Assembly (NCBI RefSeq): GCF_902158555.1
Contig: NZ_CABGGS010000034.1
Coordinates: 124,001-188,000 of the forward strand
DNA from: Klebsiella spallanzanii
GTDB lineage: Bacteria; Pseudomonadota; Gammaproteobacteria; Enterobacterales; Enterobacteriaceae
Length of the DNA: 64,000 nucleotides
Direction: 5' to 3'
Under the pieces are notes generated by a model. The model made no database searches and was not told the origin of the DNA. It saw only the letters and a list, made by a program, of their open reading frames with translations. Shown here one piece after another: positions 26,835 to 36,903 of this stretch (position 1 is the stretch's first letter; every line of letters starts with the position of its first letter). The translations under genes and the position numbers were made by a program.

Positions 26835-27926
26835 TTACACCTGCCACGGCTCACCGAGGGTTAACATTAAACGGTTAGCCCAGGCGAAAAAGGCCGCCGA
26901 TTGCAGCAGATCCAGCTGTGCCAGCGTATCCAGTCCCTGTTGTTCAATTGCCGTCAGGTGGCGGGTAGCGAGCGCTGGAGGGGTAACGGAAATCGCGGCG
27001 GCGAAATCGATTTGCGCCTGCCAGCGTGGCGTCTGCCCGTCGCTCAGCTTTTCTCCCGGCATCACCGCCAGCAGCGTCTCTACCGCCGTTTCATCTTTTG
27101 CCAGCTGCGCGGCCTTGCGTGCATGCACCGAAGCGCAATAAATACAGCCGTTGATTTTGCTTGCCACCGCAGCGGCCAGTTCGCGCTCGGCGCGAGGCAG
27201 GCCGCCGGGGGTATAGAAAATCCCTTTATCGGTCAGGGTACGCTGTTCCAGTACTGGCTGGTTGCGCGCCAGCAGGCGGAAATAGGGCGAATCGCTATGA
27301 CCGAATTTCGTTAGCAGCGCCTGCTCATCCGGGGTGAATTCCGCCAGCGGTTTGGCATCCAGCCACGGCTCCCAGTGCAGCTCATCGCGGGTGAAATGTA
27401 CCGGCGCACTCTTACCGCTGACGGTCTGCGGCGCGGTGTGCCAGAAGCCCGCTACCACCGGGGTTTCCGCGACGGCTGAGGGTTTTCCGTTAAGCAGGCG
27501 TAGCCCATTGACCAGCCGACTCTGGAAGCTGACGAAGGCGATAAGCTGGGCAAGCGTCACTATACCGCGCAGGCTCCATCGGGCGCGGATCAAGGCCTCC
27601 AGCGCCGACGGAGTGGCTTCTATCGGGGTAAATGTTAACAGTCGGGCGAAGGCCAGCGCTGGGGTCAGTCGAGGTGACGTGGGGTCGGCAATGCCAAAAC
27701 CGGCATAGTGGGCGGCCAGCGCATCGGCCTGGTGCAGTTTCGCCACCTTCGCAGCAATGGCAAAACGCTCGTCCAGCGGAAAATCGTTATCCTGCTGACT
27801 GAACAGCACTTCGTAGCTTCCCTGCGCGTGGTGGGTTGCTGCCTCGCGCACAGCGCGCGCCGCCGCTAAAGCGGAATCCGGGGCAATCTCTGCCAGTTCA
27901 GCCAAAATATCCTGACTTAACGTCAT
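26835..27926 (-). CDS. CMD/alkylhydroperoxidase-domain protein (Avi_7169-like)
   Basis: A 363-residue protein with two carboxymuconolactone-decarboxylase-like halves. The C-terminal half has the redox motif CIYCASVHARK (CxxC plus His), the AhpD-type active site; the N-terminal half is a related fold without it. The family, which I recall as TIGR04030/Avi_7169, is regularly encoded with the LLM protein and ABC genes seen here. It may supply reducing power or peroxide defence for the monooxygenase. It is the last gene of the operon, nine bases after the LLM gene. Confidence 0.82.
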   Translation of the reverse strand: MTLSQDILAELAEIAPDSALAAARAVREAATHHAQGSYEVLFSQQDNDFPLDERFAIAAKVAKLHQADALAAHYAGFGIADPTSPRLTPALAFARLLTFTPIEATPSALEALIRARWSLRGIVTLAQLIAFVSFQSRLVNGLRLLNGKPSAVAETPVVAGFWHTAPQTVSGKSAPVHFTRDELHWEPWLDAKPLAEFTPDEQALLTKFGHSDSPYFRLLARNQPVLEQRTLTDKGIFYTPGGLPRAERELAAAVASKINGCIYCASVHARKAAQLAKDETAVETLLAVMPGEKLSDGQTPRWQAQIDFAAAISVTPPALATRHLTAIEQQGLDTLAQLDLLQSAAFFAWANRLMLTLGEPWQV

Positions 27927-27935
27927 GGTGACTCC

Positions 27936-28921
27936 TTATCGTATCTGCGGGGCAATATGCTGAGCGATCAGCTCAAGGGAACGAAGCGTGTCGCGGTGCG
28001 ATGGTTCAACGGAATGCACCTGAAATGAAATATCGGTAACCCGCTGCAGCACGCTATCGCGCGCCAGCGAAGCGGCAACGTGCTCTGCGTCGCCAACGTG
28101 GGCGTCAAGCTGGGATAAATAATCAGTGACAGTGTCACCTATTATTTCATGACCTGCGGCCCGATGCTGTGCGGCCTGCTGGCGTAAACCGGGTTCCGCC
28201 ACCTCCAGCGCATACGCTTGACTATCGGCGACGAACGCGGTGCGTGAAGCGAGTATTCGTGGCTCGACGCCTGCTGGCAGCGCTGCAAGGTAAGCATCAA
28301 TAATTGGATTTTGGATAGCGTCCAGCGGCAGCGTGGGGTGTCCTGATGGGCGTGGTTGCGTTCGCGAGAGCATCAGTCCGTGTCCGGCCTGGGCGGCGCG
28401 AACGGCACCCTCAATAGAAAATGTCGCAATCCAGATGCGTTCGGCAAGCTGCGGCGCCTGAGGGTAAAGATGGTTATCCGGATGCGATAGCGAATCGCCG
28501 CGCCAGGCGCTTTGGATCAAATGCAAATGCTCGCTAAACACCGCGCTGCGCTGATCGATTGTCAGTCCGAAGGGCAGGAACGAGGTGGGGGTTCCGCCTG
28601 AGCCGAAGCCTGGCTCCAGACGACCATCCGCCAACAGGTCCAACACCGCGGCATCTTCGGCTACCCGCAGCGGATTTTCCATCGGCAGGGTGATAATGGC
28701 GGTTCCCAGACGAATGCGCTCGGTGTGCGCCGCCGCGTGGGCGAGAAATACCAACGGCGACGGCAGACCGCCTTCATGTTCATGAAAATGGTGCTGGGCA
28801 ATCCAGGCGCTATCGAACCCCAGACGCTCGGCGTGGCGAATTTGCTCGGTTGCCAGCCGATAGCGCTCTTTGGGCGTTGCGTGGTCCAACAGGCGGGTGA
28901 AAAATCCCAGTCGTTTGCGGG

Positions 28922-28925
<4 letters not shown>
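27936..28925 (-). CDS. luciferase-like FMN-dependent monooxygenase (KPN_01858-like)
   Basis: A 329-residue TIM-barrel flavin monooxygenase of the bacterial luciferase class. It opens with KRLGFFTRLLDHATPKERYRLATEQIRHAERLGFDSAWIAQHHF, the typical beta1-helix1 pattern with a catalytic-region HH pair. The family is one recalled as LLM_KPN_01858. No flavin reductase is encoded in the operon, so FMNH2 must come from elsewhere, perhaps a protein like YddH. The start overlaps the ATPase stop by four bases. The imported substrate is unknown. Confidence 0.83.
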
Positions 28926-30522
<1,597 letters not shown>

Positions 30523-30526
<4 letters not shown>

Positions 30527-31374
30527 CGGCGTTCTCCGCTAAATTGCTGGCTAATGCGGTTGGCGGCAAGCACGACGGCGACGACCGCAATGCCGGGAAG
30601 GGTGGTTAACCACCAGGCGGTGGAGAGGTAGTTGCGGCCTTCGGCGATCAGTAATCCCCACTCTGGTACCGGTGGCGGCGTGCCGTAGCCGAGAAAGCTG
30701 AGGGTCGAGAGCGCGAGAATCGCCTGACCGAACTGAAGGGTGGCGAAGGCCAGAACGGCGGTGAGTGAGTTGGGCAGAATATGCCGCCAGAAGACGGCGA
30801 AAAAGGTGCCGCCGCTGCCGTATGCGGCTTCAACGAAATCGCTGTGGCGTACGTGCACCACCTCCGCTCGCGCCAGACGGGCAAAGCTGGCTATCGCCGC
30901 GACGCCTACCGCCACGGCGGCATTGAGCGTGCCGAAGCCGAGCAGGATAATGACCGTGAGCGACAGTAATAAAGAGGGGATCGCCAGCAGAACATCGACC
31001 AGGCGCATAACCACCGATTCAACACGTCCCGCCAGCGCCCCGGCTAACGTGCCCAGCGCGGTACCGACGATCAGGCCAATCGCCACCGCCGCCAGCGCGG
31101 CACAAAGTGAATGCACTGCGCCGTAGACAATGCGGCTCCAGAGATCGCGGCCCAACTGGTCGGTTCCCAGCCAGTGACCCGCCTGCGGAGCTAAACGCTG
31201 TGCGCCAGGAAAACCTTCCAGCGGGTTATAAGCGGTAAACAGTTGCGGGGCTGCAGCCATCAATATGGCAACGCTCATCACCGTCCAGGCTAGCAGTAAA
31301 CCGGGCTGCAAGCGCAGCGTGCGCCAGTTTGTCGTTCTGCGACGAGCGGCGGTGGCGTAATCAACCAGGCTCAT
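30523..31374 (-). CDS. peptide-type ABC transporter permease, DppC-like
   Basis: A 283-residue permease with a long N-terminal hydrophilic lead and about six membrane helices. The DppC/OppC N-terminal hallmark is clear: NPLEGFPGAQRLAPQAGHWLGTDQLGRDLWSRIVYGA. The EAA loop is EAAYGSGGTFFAVFWRHILPNS. It pairs with the DppB-like permease, whose gene it overlaps by four bases. Confidence 0.9.
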
Positions 31375-32315
31375 ACTACACCTCCGATAACGGTTTTCAG
31401 GCGCGGATCGAACAGCGGCATCAGCAGATCGACCAGCAGATTAATCAGAACGAAACCAAGGGCGGAAATCATCACGACCGCCTGAAGCACGGCGATATCC
31501 TGATTATTAACCGCCTGTTGGGTCAGCAGCCCGAGCCCGCCGCGCCCAAATACGGTTTCGGTGATCAACGCTCCGGCGATCAGCTCTCCCAGCAGTAGTC
31601 CGGCAATATTGAGTACCGGCAGCAGGGCGTTGCCGATGACGTGCCGCCACAGGACGCCGGTCTCACTCATTCCTTTGGCGCGGGCGACGGCGACAAACGG
31701 CAGCGCGGCGACCTGATCCAGACTGCGCATCAGGATTTGCGCCAGCGGGGCGGAAATGGGGATGGCTACGGCAATGATTGGCAGGATCAGGCCTTCAATC
31801 GGACCCGGATTGATAACCGGGATCCAGCGCAGCTGGAACGAGAAAAGCTGAATCAGGGCAATCCCCAGCCAGAACGTTGGCAGTGAGATAAACAGTACCG
31901 GTACTGATTGCAGCGCGTTGCTTAGCCAGCGCAGGCCCGGCAGTCGTGAAGCAAAGGCGAGGGCGAAAGCCAGCAATACCGCCAGTACGAAGGCTGGCAG
32001 CGCCAGGCTTATTGTTTCCGGCAAATTGCTGGCGATAAGCGTGCTGACCGCCAGGCCGGCCTGGAGCGAATAGCCAAAATCTCCCTGCAGCATGGCAAAT
32101 AGCGTATGGAAATACTGTTTCCACAGCGGACTATCGGCCCCATAGGCGAGGCGCATTTCGGCGATTTGTTCAGGACTTAGCCCGAGATCTGGGTTCTGAA
32201 ACTTGATCAGCACCGCATCGCCCGGCAGCACCTGCAATAGCACGAAAGAAAGGGTAAACGCCGCCCACAGCACCAGTAATCCCTGGCCTGAACGCCGCAG
32301 AAGATAATGGCTCAT
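31371..32315 (-). CDS. peptide-type ABC transporter permease, DppB-like
   Basis: A 314-residue permease beginning MSHYLLRRSGQGLLVLWAAFTLSFVLLQVLPGD, the standard DppB/OppB first helix and periplasmic region. The EAA-type loop reads ARAKGMSETGVLWRHVIGNALLP. ATG 32315 follows AAGGAGTCGACG; the open frame extends into the preceding gap without support. About six membrane helices. Ten bases separate it from the binding-protein gene. Confidence 0.9.
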   Translation of the reverse strand: MSHYLLRRSGQGLLVLWAAFTLSFVLLQVLPGDAVLIKFQNPDLGLSPEQIAEMRLAYGADSPLWKQYFHTLFAMLQGDFGYSLQAGLAVSTLIASNLPETISLALPAFVLAVLLAFALAFASRLPGLRWLSNALQSVPVLFISLPTFWLGIALIQLFSFQLRWIPVINPGPIEGLILPIIAVAIPISAPLAQILMRSLDQVAALPFVAVARAKGMSETGVLWRHVIGNALLPVLNIAGLLLGELIAGALITETVFGRGGLGLLTQQAVNNQDIAVLQAVVMISALGFVLINLLVDLLMPLFDPRLKTVIGGVV

Positions 32316-32325
32316 CGTCGACTCC

Positions 32326-33948
32326 TTAGTGCTTTTCCAGCCATGCACCGTAAAATGACGGGCGGCCTACCGCTTCAAAACTCACGCCTTTGACCCACGG
32401 CGCGCCGGCAAAGACCTGCGGCTCTTCAAAAATGGGGATCACGTAGGCGTTATCGAGCAGATAGCGCTGGGCATCGCCGGTAAGCTGGAGACGTTTTTGC
32501 GGTTCGACTTCGGCGGAAATAGCCGTCAAAAGGGCGTTGAGCTTATCATCGCGGAAGCTTTGTACCTTGTCGCTCGAGCCGCCTTTTTGCAGAAGCGCGT
32601 CGCGGTTATTGGGGAAGAACATGCTTTTGACCACGTCCGGGTCGGCGCGGCCCACTTCAGATACGGTGAGCGGAGTTTTCAGCGGGTCAAGATTATCCAG
32701 CGTATGGCTGCCGGCATCACCGGCTTTTACCGCCAGCGCGACGCCAACCTGACGCCACTGCTGGGCGATCAGTTGCAACACTTCCTTGTTTTGCGGCTGC
32801 GGCAGCGATTCATAGACGGTTAATGCCAGGCGCTGCCCATCCTTCGTCCGAATGCCGTCGGCGGCCGGTTTCCAGCCAGCGTCATCAAGCAGTTGTTTTG
32901 CTTTGGCCTGATCGAACGCCAGTTTATCGCTGAGATTAACGTAGCCCGCCGCCGTGGTGGCGATGACCGAGGTGGCCTGCGGATAGTTGGCGGAGAACAG
33001 GGTTTCAACTACCTGTTTGGCGTCGGTTGCATGGAGAAGCGCCTGACGGACGCGCAGATCGGCGACCAGCAGATTATCGGGGCGGAAGCTCAGGCTGTCG
33101 TTAACACCGCGCGTCGGGGCTGCATAGATTTTAAAGCCCTGATCGGTTGCCTGCTTTTCATCATAGGCCTGAACCTGGCGGATAAAATCGGCCTGGCCTG
33201 CTAATAGCGCGCCAATGCGCACGCTATCTTCCGGCGTCACGATATAGGTGATGCCGTCGAGATTCGCAGGCCCCTGCTGGGCGAGGTTTTTCGGCCCCCA
33301 TTGATAATCTTTACGCGCCACCAGGGTGAGTTCGCGCCCCGGCTTTTCATCTTTAACGGTAAACGGTCCGGAGCCAATAATATGGCGGGCGTCGCCCAGC
33401 TCTTCAAAATTACGTGCGAGGGTGCTGAGAGAGACCAGCCCGGAGCCAATAGTGGCGGTGCCCTGCAGAAAGCCCGGTGACGGTTTTTTAAAGTAAAATT
33501 TGACCGTCAATGAGTCAATAACTTCGCTGTGGTCGTAGTTATTAATCACTTCAGAAACCGGCAGGCGATGCGTTTTATTTCCCAGACCGTAGGTGTCGAA
33601 GTTTTTTGCTACCGCATTGGCATCAAGCGGGGTACCGTCGGAGAAAGTGACGCCAGGGCGAATCTTAAAGGTATATTCGGTCCTATCGGCGTTAGCACTC
33701 CAGCTTTCGGCAATCCACGGTTCGACTTGTAATGTTTCCGGGTTTTGCCAGGTGAGCTTATCGGTGATTTGGTTGAGAATACCGCCGTTGGGATAGAACC
33801 CTCCGGCTGGCGGATAAAGGTTGGTATGCGGTTGCTGCTCCAGATAAATTAGCGTGCCGCCTTTAACCGGCGTGTCGGCGGCCCACACGGAAAAGGTACC
33901 GGTTAAAAAAAGTGCCGCCAGCGCGGGCAGGCGAAAACGGGTTTGCAT
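32326..33948 (-). CDS. family-5 solute-binding protein of the LLM/CMD operon
   Basis: A 540-residue periplasmic binding protein of the peptide/nickel SBP_bac_5 class with a signal peptide ending SVWAA before DTPVKGG. Class features include TWQNPETLQVEPWIAESWSANADRTEYTFKIRPGVTFSDGTPLDANAV. It belongs to the group I recall as TIGR04028, specific to the LLM/CMD clusters. As first gene of seven, it defines the substrate. Similar transporters take peptides, opines or sulfur compounds; none can be preferred here. Confidence 0.87.
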   Translation of the reverse strand: MQTRFRLPALAALFLTGTFSVWAADTPVKGGTLIYLEQQPHTNLYPPAGGFYPNGGILNQITDKLTWQNPETLQVEPWIAESWSANADRTEYTFKIRPGVTFSDGTPLDANAVAKNFDTYGLGNKTHRLPVSEVINNYDHSEVIDSLTVKFYFKKPSPGFLQGTATIGSGLVSLSTLARNFEELGDARHIIGSGPFTVKDEKPGRELTLVARKDYQWGPKNLAQQGPANLDGITYIVTPEDSVRIGALLAGQADFIRQVQAYDEKQATDQGFKIYAAPTRGVNDSLSFRPDNLLVADLRVRQALLHATDAKQVVETLFSANYPQATSVIATTAAGYVNLSDKLAFDQAKAKQLLDDAGWKPAADGIRTKDGQRLALTVYESLPQPQNKEVLQLIAQQWRQVGVALAVKAGDAGSHTLDNLDPLKTPLTVSEVGRADPDVVKSMFFPNNRDALLQKGGSSDKVQSFRDDKLNALLTAISAEVEPQKRLQLTGDAQRYLLDNAYVIPIFEEPQVFAGAPWVKGVSFEAVGRPSFYGAWLEKH

Positions 33949-34152
33949 GGTGAATTCCTTTGTTATCTATTGTGTTGCCATCATCGGGCGTGCGTTTTAA
34001 CAAAGGAAATAAGCATTTACGCTAAGCATTTGCATAAAAAGCAATTCGTATATTCGCAGCGGGGATTTTTAGAGGCTGGCGTTCATCGTAATGAAAAATT
34101 AACGTCATATTTAATTCATCAAATCACTTTATCGTTTTGTTTTTCAATTTCT
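33949..34152. promoter_or_regulatory. AT-rich promoter region of the seven-gene ABC/LLM/CMD operon
   Basis: This and the following ERIC fill a 417-nt gap without genes. TAAGCATTT occurs as a direct repeat at 34010-34018 and 34023-34031, a 13-bp period that could be an activator site. No regulator gene is adjacent. No clear -35/-10 pair was identified. Confidence 0.35.
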
Positions 34153-34344
34153 TATACCCTAAATAATTCGAGTTGCAGGACAAGGCACTCGTGCCTTGAA
34201 CAGCGCTTGCGCTGGCCCCGAAGGGGCGAGGCCGAAGGCTGAGTAACGCGGCGACGCAGAGAATCCCCAGGAGCTTACTGAAGTAAGTGACTGGGGTGAG
34301 CGAGGAAAGCCAACGCACATGCAACTTGAAGTATGACGGGTATA
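34153..34344. repeat. ERIC element with an internal insertion
   Basis: The termini TATACCCTAAATAATTCGAG and CTTGAAGTATGACGGGTATA form the ERIC inverted repeat, and the core contains GTAAGTGACTGGGGTGAGCG, the familiar ERIC2 priming sequence, plus GAATCCCCAGGAGCTTACT. The total is 192 bp against about 127 bp for the standard element. The extra block lies in the 5' half (roughly 34185-34255) and carries GC-rich hairpins such as GGCCCCGAAGGGGC-like pairing. ERICs are non-autonomous and transcribed within intergenic regions. Confidence 0.9.
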
Positions 34345-34365
34345 TAACGATAGAGCGATATTACA

Positions 34366-34965
34366 ATGCATCTGGTAAAAACTATCCTTGCCGCAGGTCT
34401 TCTGTTTACTGCTGCCGCTCAGGCGCAAAACGTTCTGGATTTTCCGCAGCCGAAAAACAATCCCGAAGAGTTTTATGCCGTAACCGAAATTCCGGCGGGC
34501 GGTATTATTAAATATGAAACTGACGCCAAAACCGGCTTTCTGATTGCCGATCGTTTTCAGTCGATGCCGGTGGCCTATCCGGCTAACTACGGTTCGTTGA
34601 CCCAGTCGCTGGCAGGGGATGGCGATCCGCTGGACGTGGTGTTTTATACCCGCGCTCCGATGGCCCCGGGAACGCTGATCAAGCTGCGCGCGATTGGCGT
34701 ACTGAAGATGATTGACGGCGGCGAGAAGGACGACAAAATCATTGCCGTTCCGGCGAGTAAAATCGACCCGACCTATGACGATATTAAAAATATCAGCGAT
34801 CTGCCGAAAATAGAGCAGGAGCGTCTGCAGGCTTTCTTCCGCGTTTACAAACAGCTGCCGGATGGTCGTAAAAAAGTCGAGCTTGACGGCTTTAACGATG
34901 CCGCCGCGGCGAAGCAAGAAATTAAAGCGGCATGGGATGCCTGGAAAGAGAAAAATCCGCAATAG
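34366..34965 (+). CDS. secreted family I inorganic pyrophosphatase
   Basis: A 199-residue pyrophosphatase hydrolysing PPi to phosphate. The signature DGDPLD places metal-binding Asp at 85, 87 and 90, and EIPAGGIIKYE and YPANYGSL match the active site of E. coli Ppa. Unlike Ppa it starts with a signal peptide (KTILAAGLLFTAAAQA, cleavage before Q21), so it should act in the periplasm. The housekeeping ppa is expected elsewhere. The ribosome binding site is weak. It begins 21 nt after the ERIC element. Confidence 0.88.
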   Translation: MHLVKTILAAGLLFTAAAQAQNVLDFPQPKNNPEEFYAVTEIPAGGIIKYETDAKTGFLIADRFQSMPVAYPANYGSLTQSLAGDGDPLDVVFYTRAPMAPGTLIKLRAIGVLKMIDGGEKDDKIIAVPASKIDPTYDDIKNISDLPKIEQERLQAFFRVYKQLPDGRKKVELDGFNDAAAAKQEIKAAWDAWKEKNPQ

Positions 34966-35124
34966 GTAAATAAGCAGGTTCCATCCGCTGCCTGTCGCTT
35001 ATTCTGCGTAATGGCATCAGTGCAGTGGATAAATACGCTACGATTCAGGAAATCATCAATACTATGATGCTGAAGCGTTCAGACGGGCCTGAAGCATCAC
35101 TTATTGACAGCATACGATTGAAAA

Positions 35125-35143
35125 TGGTTGTATCATGCAACCA
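35125..35143. promoter_or_regulatory. inverted repeat upstream of MarR-GNAT gene
   Basis: TGGTTG-TATCATG-CAACCA is a perfect 6-bp inverted repeat with a 7-bp centre, 23 nt before the ATG. TTGACA at 35104-35109 just upstream would be a -35 element, so the repeat overlaps the expected -10 and start. This suits autorepression by the MarR domain. Confidence 0.55.
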
Positions 35144-35166
35144 CTTATCGAATCTGTTGACGTGAA

Positions 35167-36120
35167 ATGACAACATCCTCGCTTGTTGATGAAATCCGAA
35201 CCGCCTCCCGCCTGATGGTGCGAGAGCTGGGATTTATGAATACCACGCTTGCCGCCACGGATTATTCACCTTCTGCGGTTCACACTTTACTCGAAATCTC
35301 AGTTCGCGGCGCCATGACGGCTGCTCAGTTGGTTCAGATTCTGGGTCTTGAAAAATCGAGTGTCAGTCGAATGCTTTCCCGATTGCTTGCTGCTGGCGAG
35401 CTACAGGAAAAACCCGCTGCGCACGATGGGCGTTTTAAGCAACTTGCGTTAACGGCCAAAGGCGTGGCCACCGTTAGCAGAATTCACGCCTACGGAGCAA
35501 TGCGGGTCGTTAATGCGTTGGCGCATTTGACTGATGACCAGAAGCAAAACGTGGCGCAGGGCCTCACGACCTGGGCTTACGCGCTGGAAAAATGCCGTGA
35601 TGCTGAGGCTGTTGCCCCGGAAAAAGAGATCAGCATCCTCACCGGTTATCGTCCTGGAATGATTGGCCGCATTGCGCAGATGCACGGCGAGTACTATGCA
35701 AAGCATTATGGATTTGGTCACTTTTTTGAGAGTAAGGTCGCCGGCGGGCTGGCGGAGTTTACCAGCCGTCTTGATACACTGTGCAACCAGGTTTGGCTTG
35801 CCGTGCAGGGTGAGAAAATTGTCGGTTCGGTGGCGATTGACGGTCAGGATCTCGGTGATAATGAGGCGCATCTGCGCTGGTTTATTCTTGACGATAGCTG
35901 TCGGGGGAGCGGAATCGGCAGACGTCTGTTGAACGAAGCCATGGCTTTTTGCGACAGTCAGGATTTTTCCTCAGTGCAGTTGTGGACGTTCAGCGGACTG
36001 AATGCCGCCCGCAAGCTTTATGAATCCTTTGGATTCACACTTCATAAAGAGTGGCAGGGGGATCAGTGGGGCAGGATGATGACCGAGCAACAGTTTACTC
36101 GGGTAAAACAGTCGACATGA
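35167..36120 (+). CDS. MarR-type regulator fused to GNAT acetyltransferase
   Basis: A 317-residue two-domain protein. Residues about 1-145 form a MarR winged helix (AAQLVQILGLEKSSVSRMLSRL and the wing around AAHDGRFKQLALT). Residues about 160-315 form a GNAT domain with acetyl-CoA motif RGSGIGRRLLNEAMAF and the LYESFGF motif B. Such fusions are known in many bacteria, but the acetylated molecule is not. The domain order suggests that ligand or acetyl-CoA state affects DNA binding. The gene stands alone with a likely self-operator upstream. Confidence 0.88.
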   Translation: MTTSSLVDEIRTASRLMVRELGFMNTTLAATDYSPSAVHTLLEISVRGAMTAAQLVQILGLEKSSVSRMLSRLLAAGELQEKPAAHDGRFKQLALTAKGVATVSRIHAYGAMRVVNALAHLTDDQKQNVAQGLTTWAYALEKCRDAEAVAPEKEISILTGYRPGMIGRIAQMHGEYYAKHYGFGHFFESKVAGGLAEFTSRLDTLCNQVWLAVQGEKIVGSVAIDGQDLGDNEAHLRWFILDDSCRGSGIGRRLLNEAMAFCDSQDFSSVQLWTFSGLNAARKLYESFGFTLHKEWQGDQWGRMMTEQQFTRVKQST

Positions 36121-36199
36121 AGTGCGCTGGCAATCAGGCGTGCCATTCCCGCTTCAGGCTGTAAACTGTAGTTCAGATATGACGTAGAGAAGGAATACC

Positions 36200-36727
36200 A
36201 TGGAGCAGTTAGCAAGCGGCTACCGGCTGCGGCACGCCTCAGCGGAGGACTTCGCGGCGCTCAACACCATTGAACAGGCGGCAGCGCGTATTTTCCCAGC
36301 TGGATTCCTGCCGGATAAGGTGCTCGACGATAAGCTGCCCTTTAGTGTGCTGGAACAGGCACGCCAACAGGACATGCTGTGGCTGGTGCAATGCGCTGAT
36401 GGCACGCCGGTGGGCTATGTGATGATGGAAAGCCTGGATGGGCTAACGCTGCTTGCGCAGATTGATGTGCAACCGGCACACGGCTGCCAGGGCCTGGGGA
36501 CAGCGCTTATCCGGCACGCGCTCAGCCAAGTGCAGGCCAGCGAGGTCTGGCTCACCACCTTTACCGACGTACCGTGGAACGCGCCATTTTATCAGAAACT
36601 GGGGTTTGTTGTTGTCGATGAGGCCTGCGCGCCTGATGCCATTGGCAAGACTCTGGCCGCAGAACGCGCCCGTGGCTTGCAACAACGCGTGGCGATGCGG
36701 CTCATCCGGCCCGAAAGCGCCGGGTAA
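36200..36727 (+). CDS. GNAT family N-acetyltransferase
   Basis: A 175-residue acetyltransferase with the acetyl-CoA loop QPAHGCQGLGTALIRHAL and the C-terminal motif FYQKLGFVVVDE. GAAGGAATACC gives a ribosome binding site for the ATG. The acceptor is unknown; amino acids, peptides or small amines are all possible in this superfamily. It follows the MarR-GNAT gene by 79 nt on the same strand and ends near the terminator shared with the ABC-F gene. Confidence 0.82.
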   Translation: MEQLASGYRLRHASAEDFAALNTIEQAAARIFPAGFLPDKVLDDKLPFSVLEQARQQDMLWLVQCADGTPVGYVMMESLDGLTLLAQIDVQPAHGCQGLGTALIRHALSQVQASEVWLTTFTDVPWNAPFYQKLGFVVVDEACAPDAIGKTLAAERARGLQQRVAMRLIRPESAG

Positions 36728-36867
36728 AAAGCGCAGAGGCTTGTGCTATGAAGCAGCGTTAACCCCACATCACCGTCGGGAAGTACAGCCAGCAGTTGCG
36801 TCAGGGGTAGTACAAAAAAACCTTAACGTACAATAATTTTCGATATCCAAACTGACCCCTAAATAAT

Positions 36868-36896
36868 CCCCCGGCGCAGTTATTTCACGCCGGGGG
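36868..36896. terminator. bidirectional terminator between GNAT and ABC-F genes
   Basis: CCCCCGGCG (36868-36876) pairs with CGCCGGGGG (36888-36896), a 9-bp perfect stem, with A/T-rich flanks on both sides (AAATAA before, AAAA after). Confidence 0.8.
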
Positions 36897-36903
36897 AAAA
36901 CCA

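Noticed and set aside
34986-35120. Remnant coding frame before the MarR-GNAT gene
   Set aside because: A short open stretch reading through ATIQEIINTMMLKRSDGPEAS could be translated, but it has no start signal and I recognise no family.
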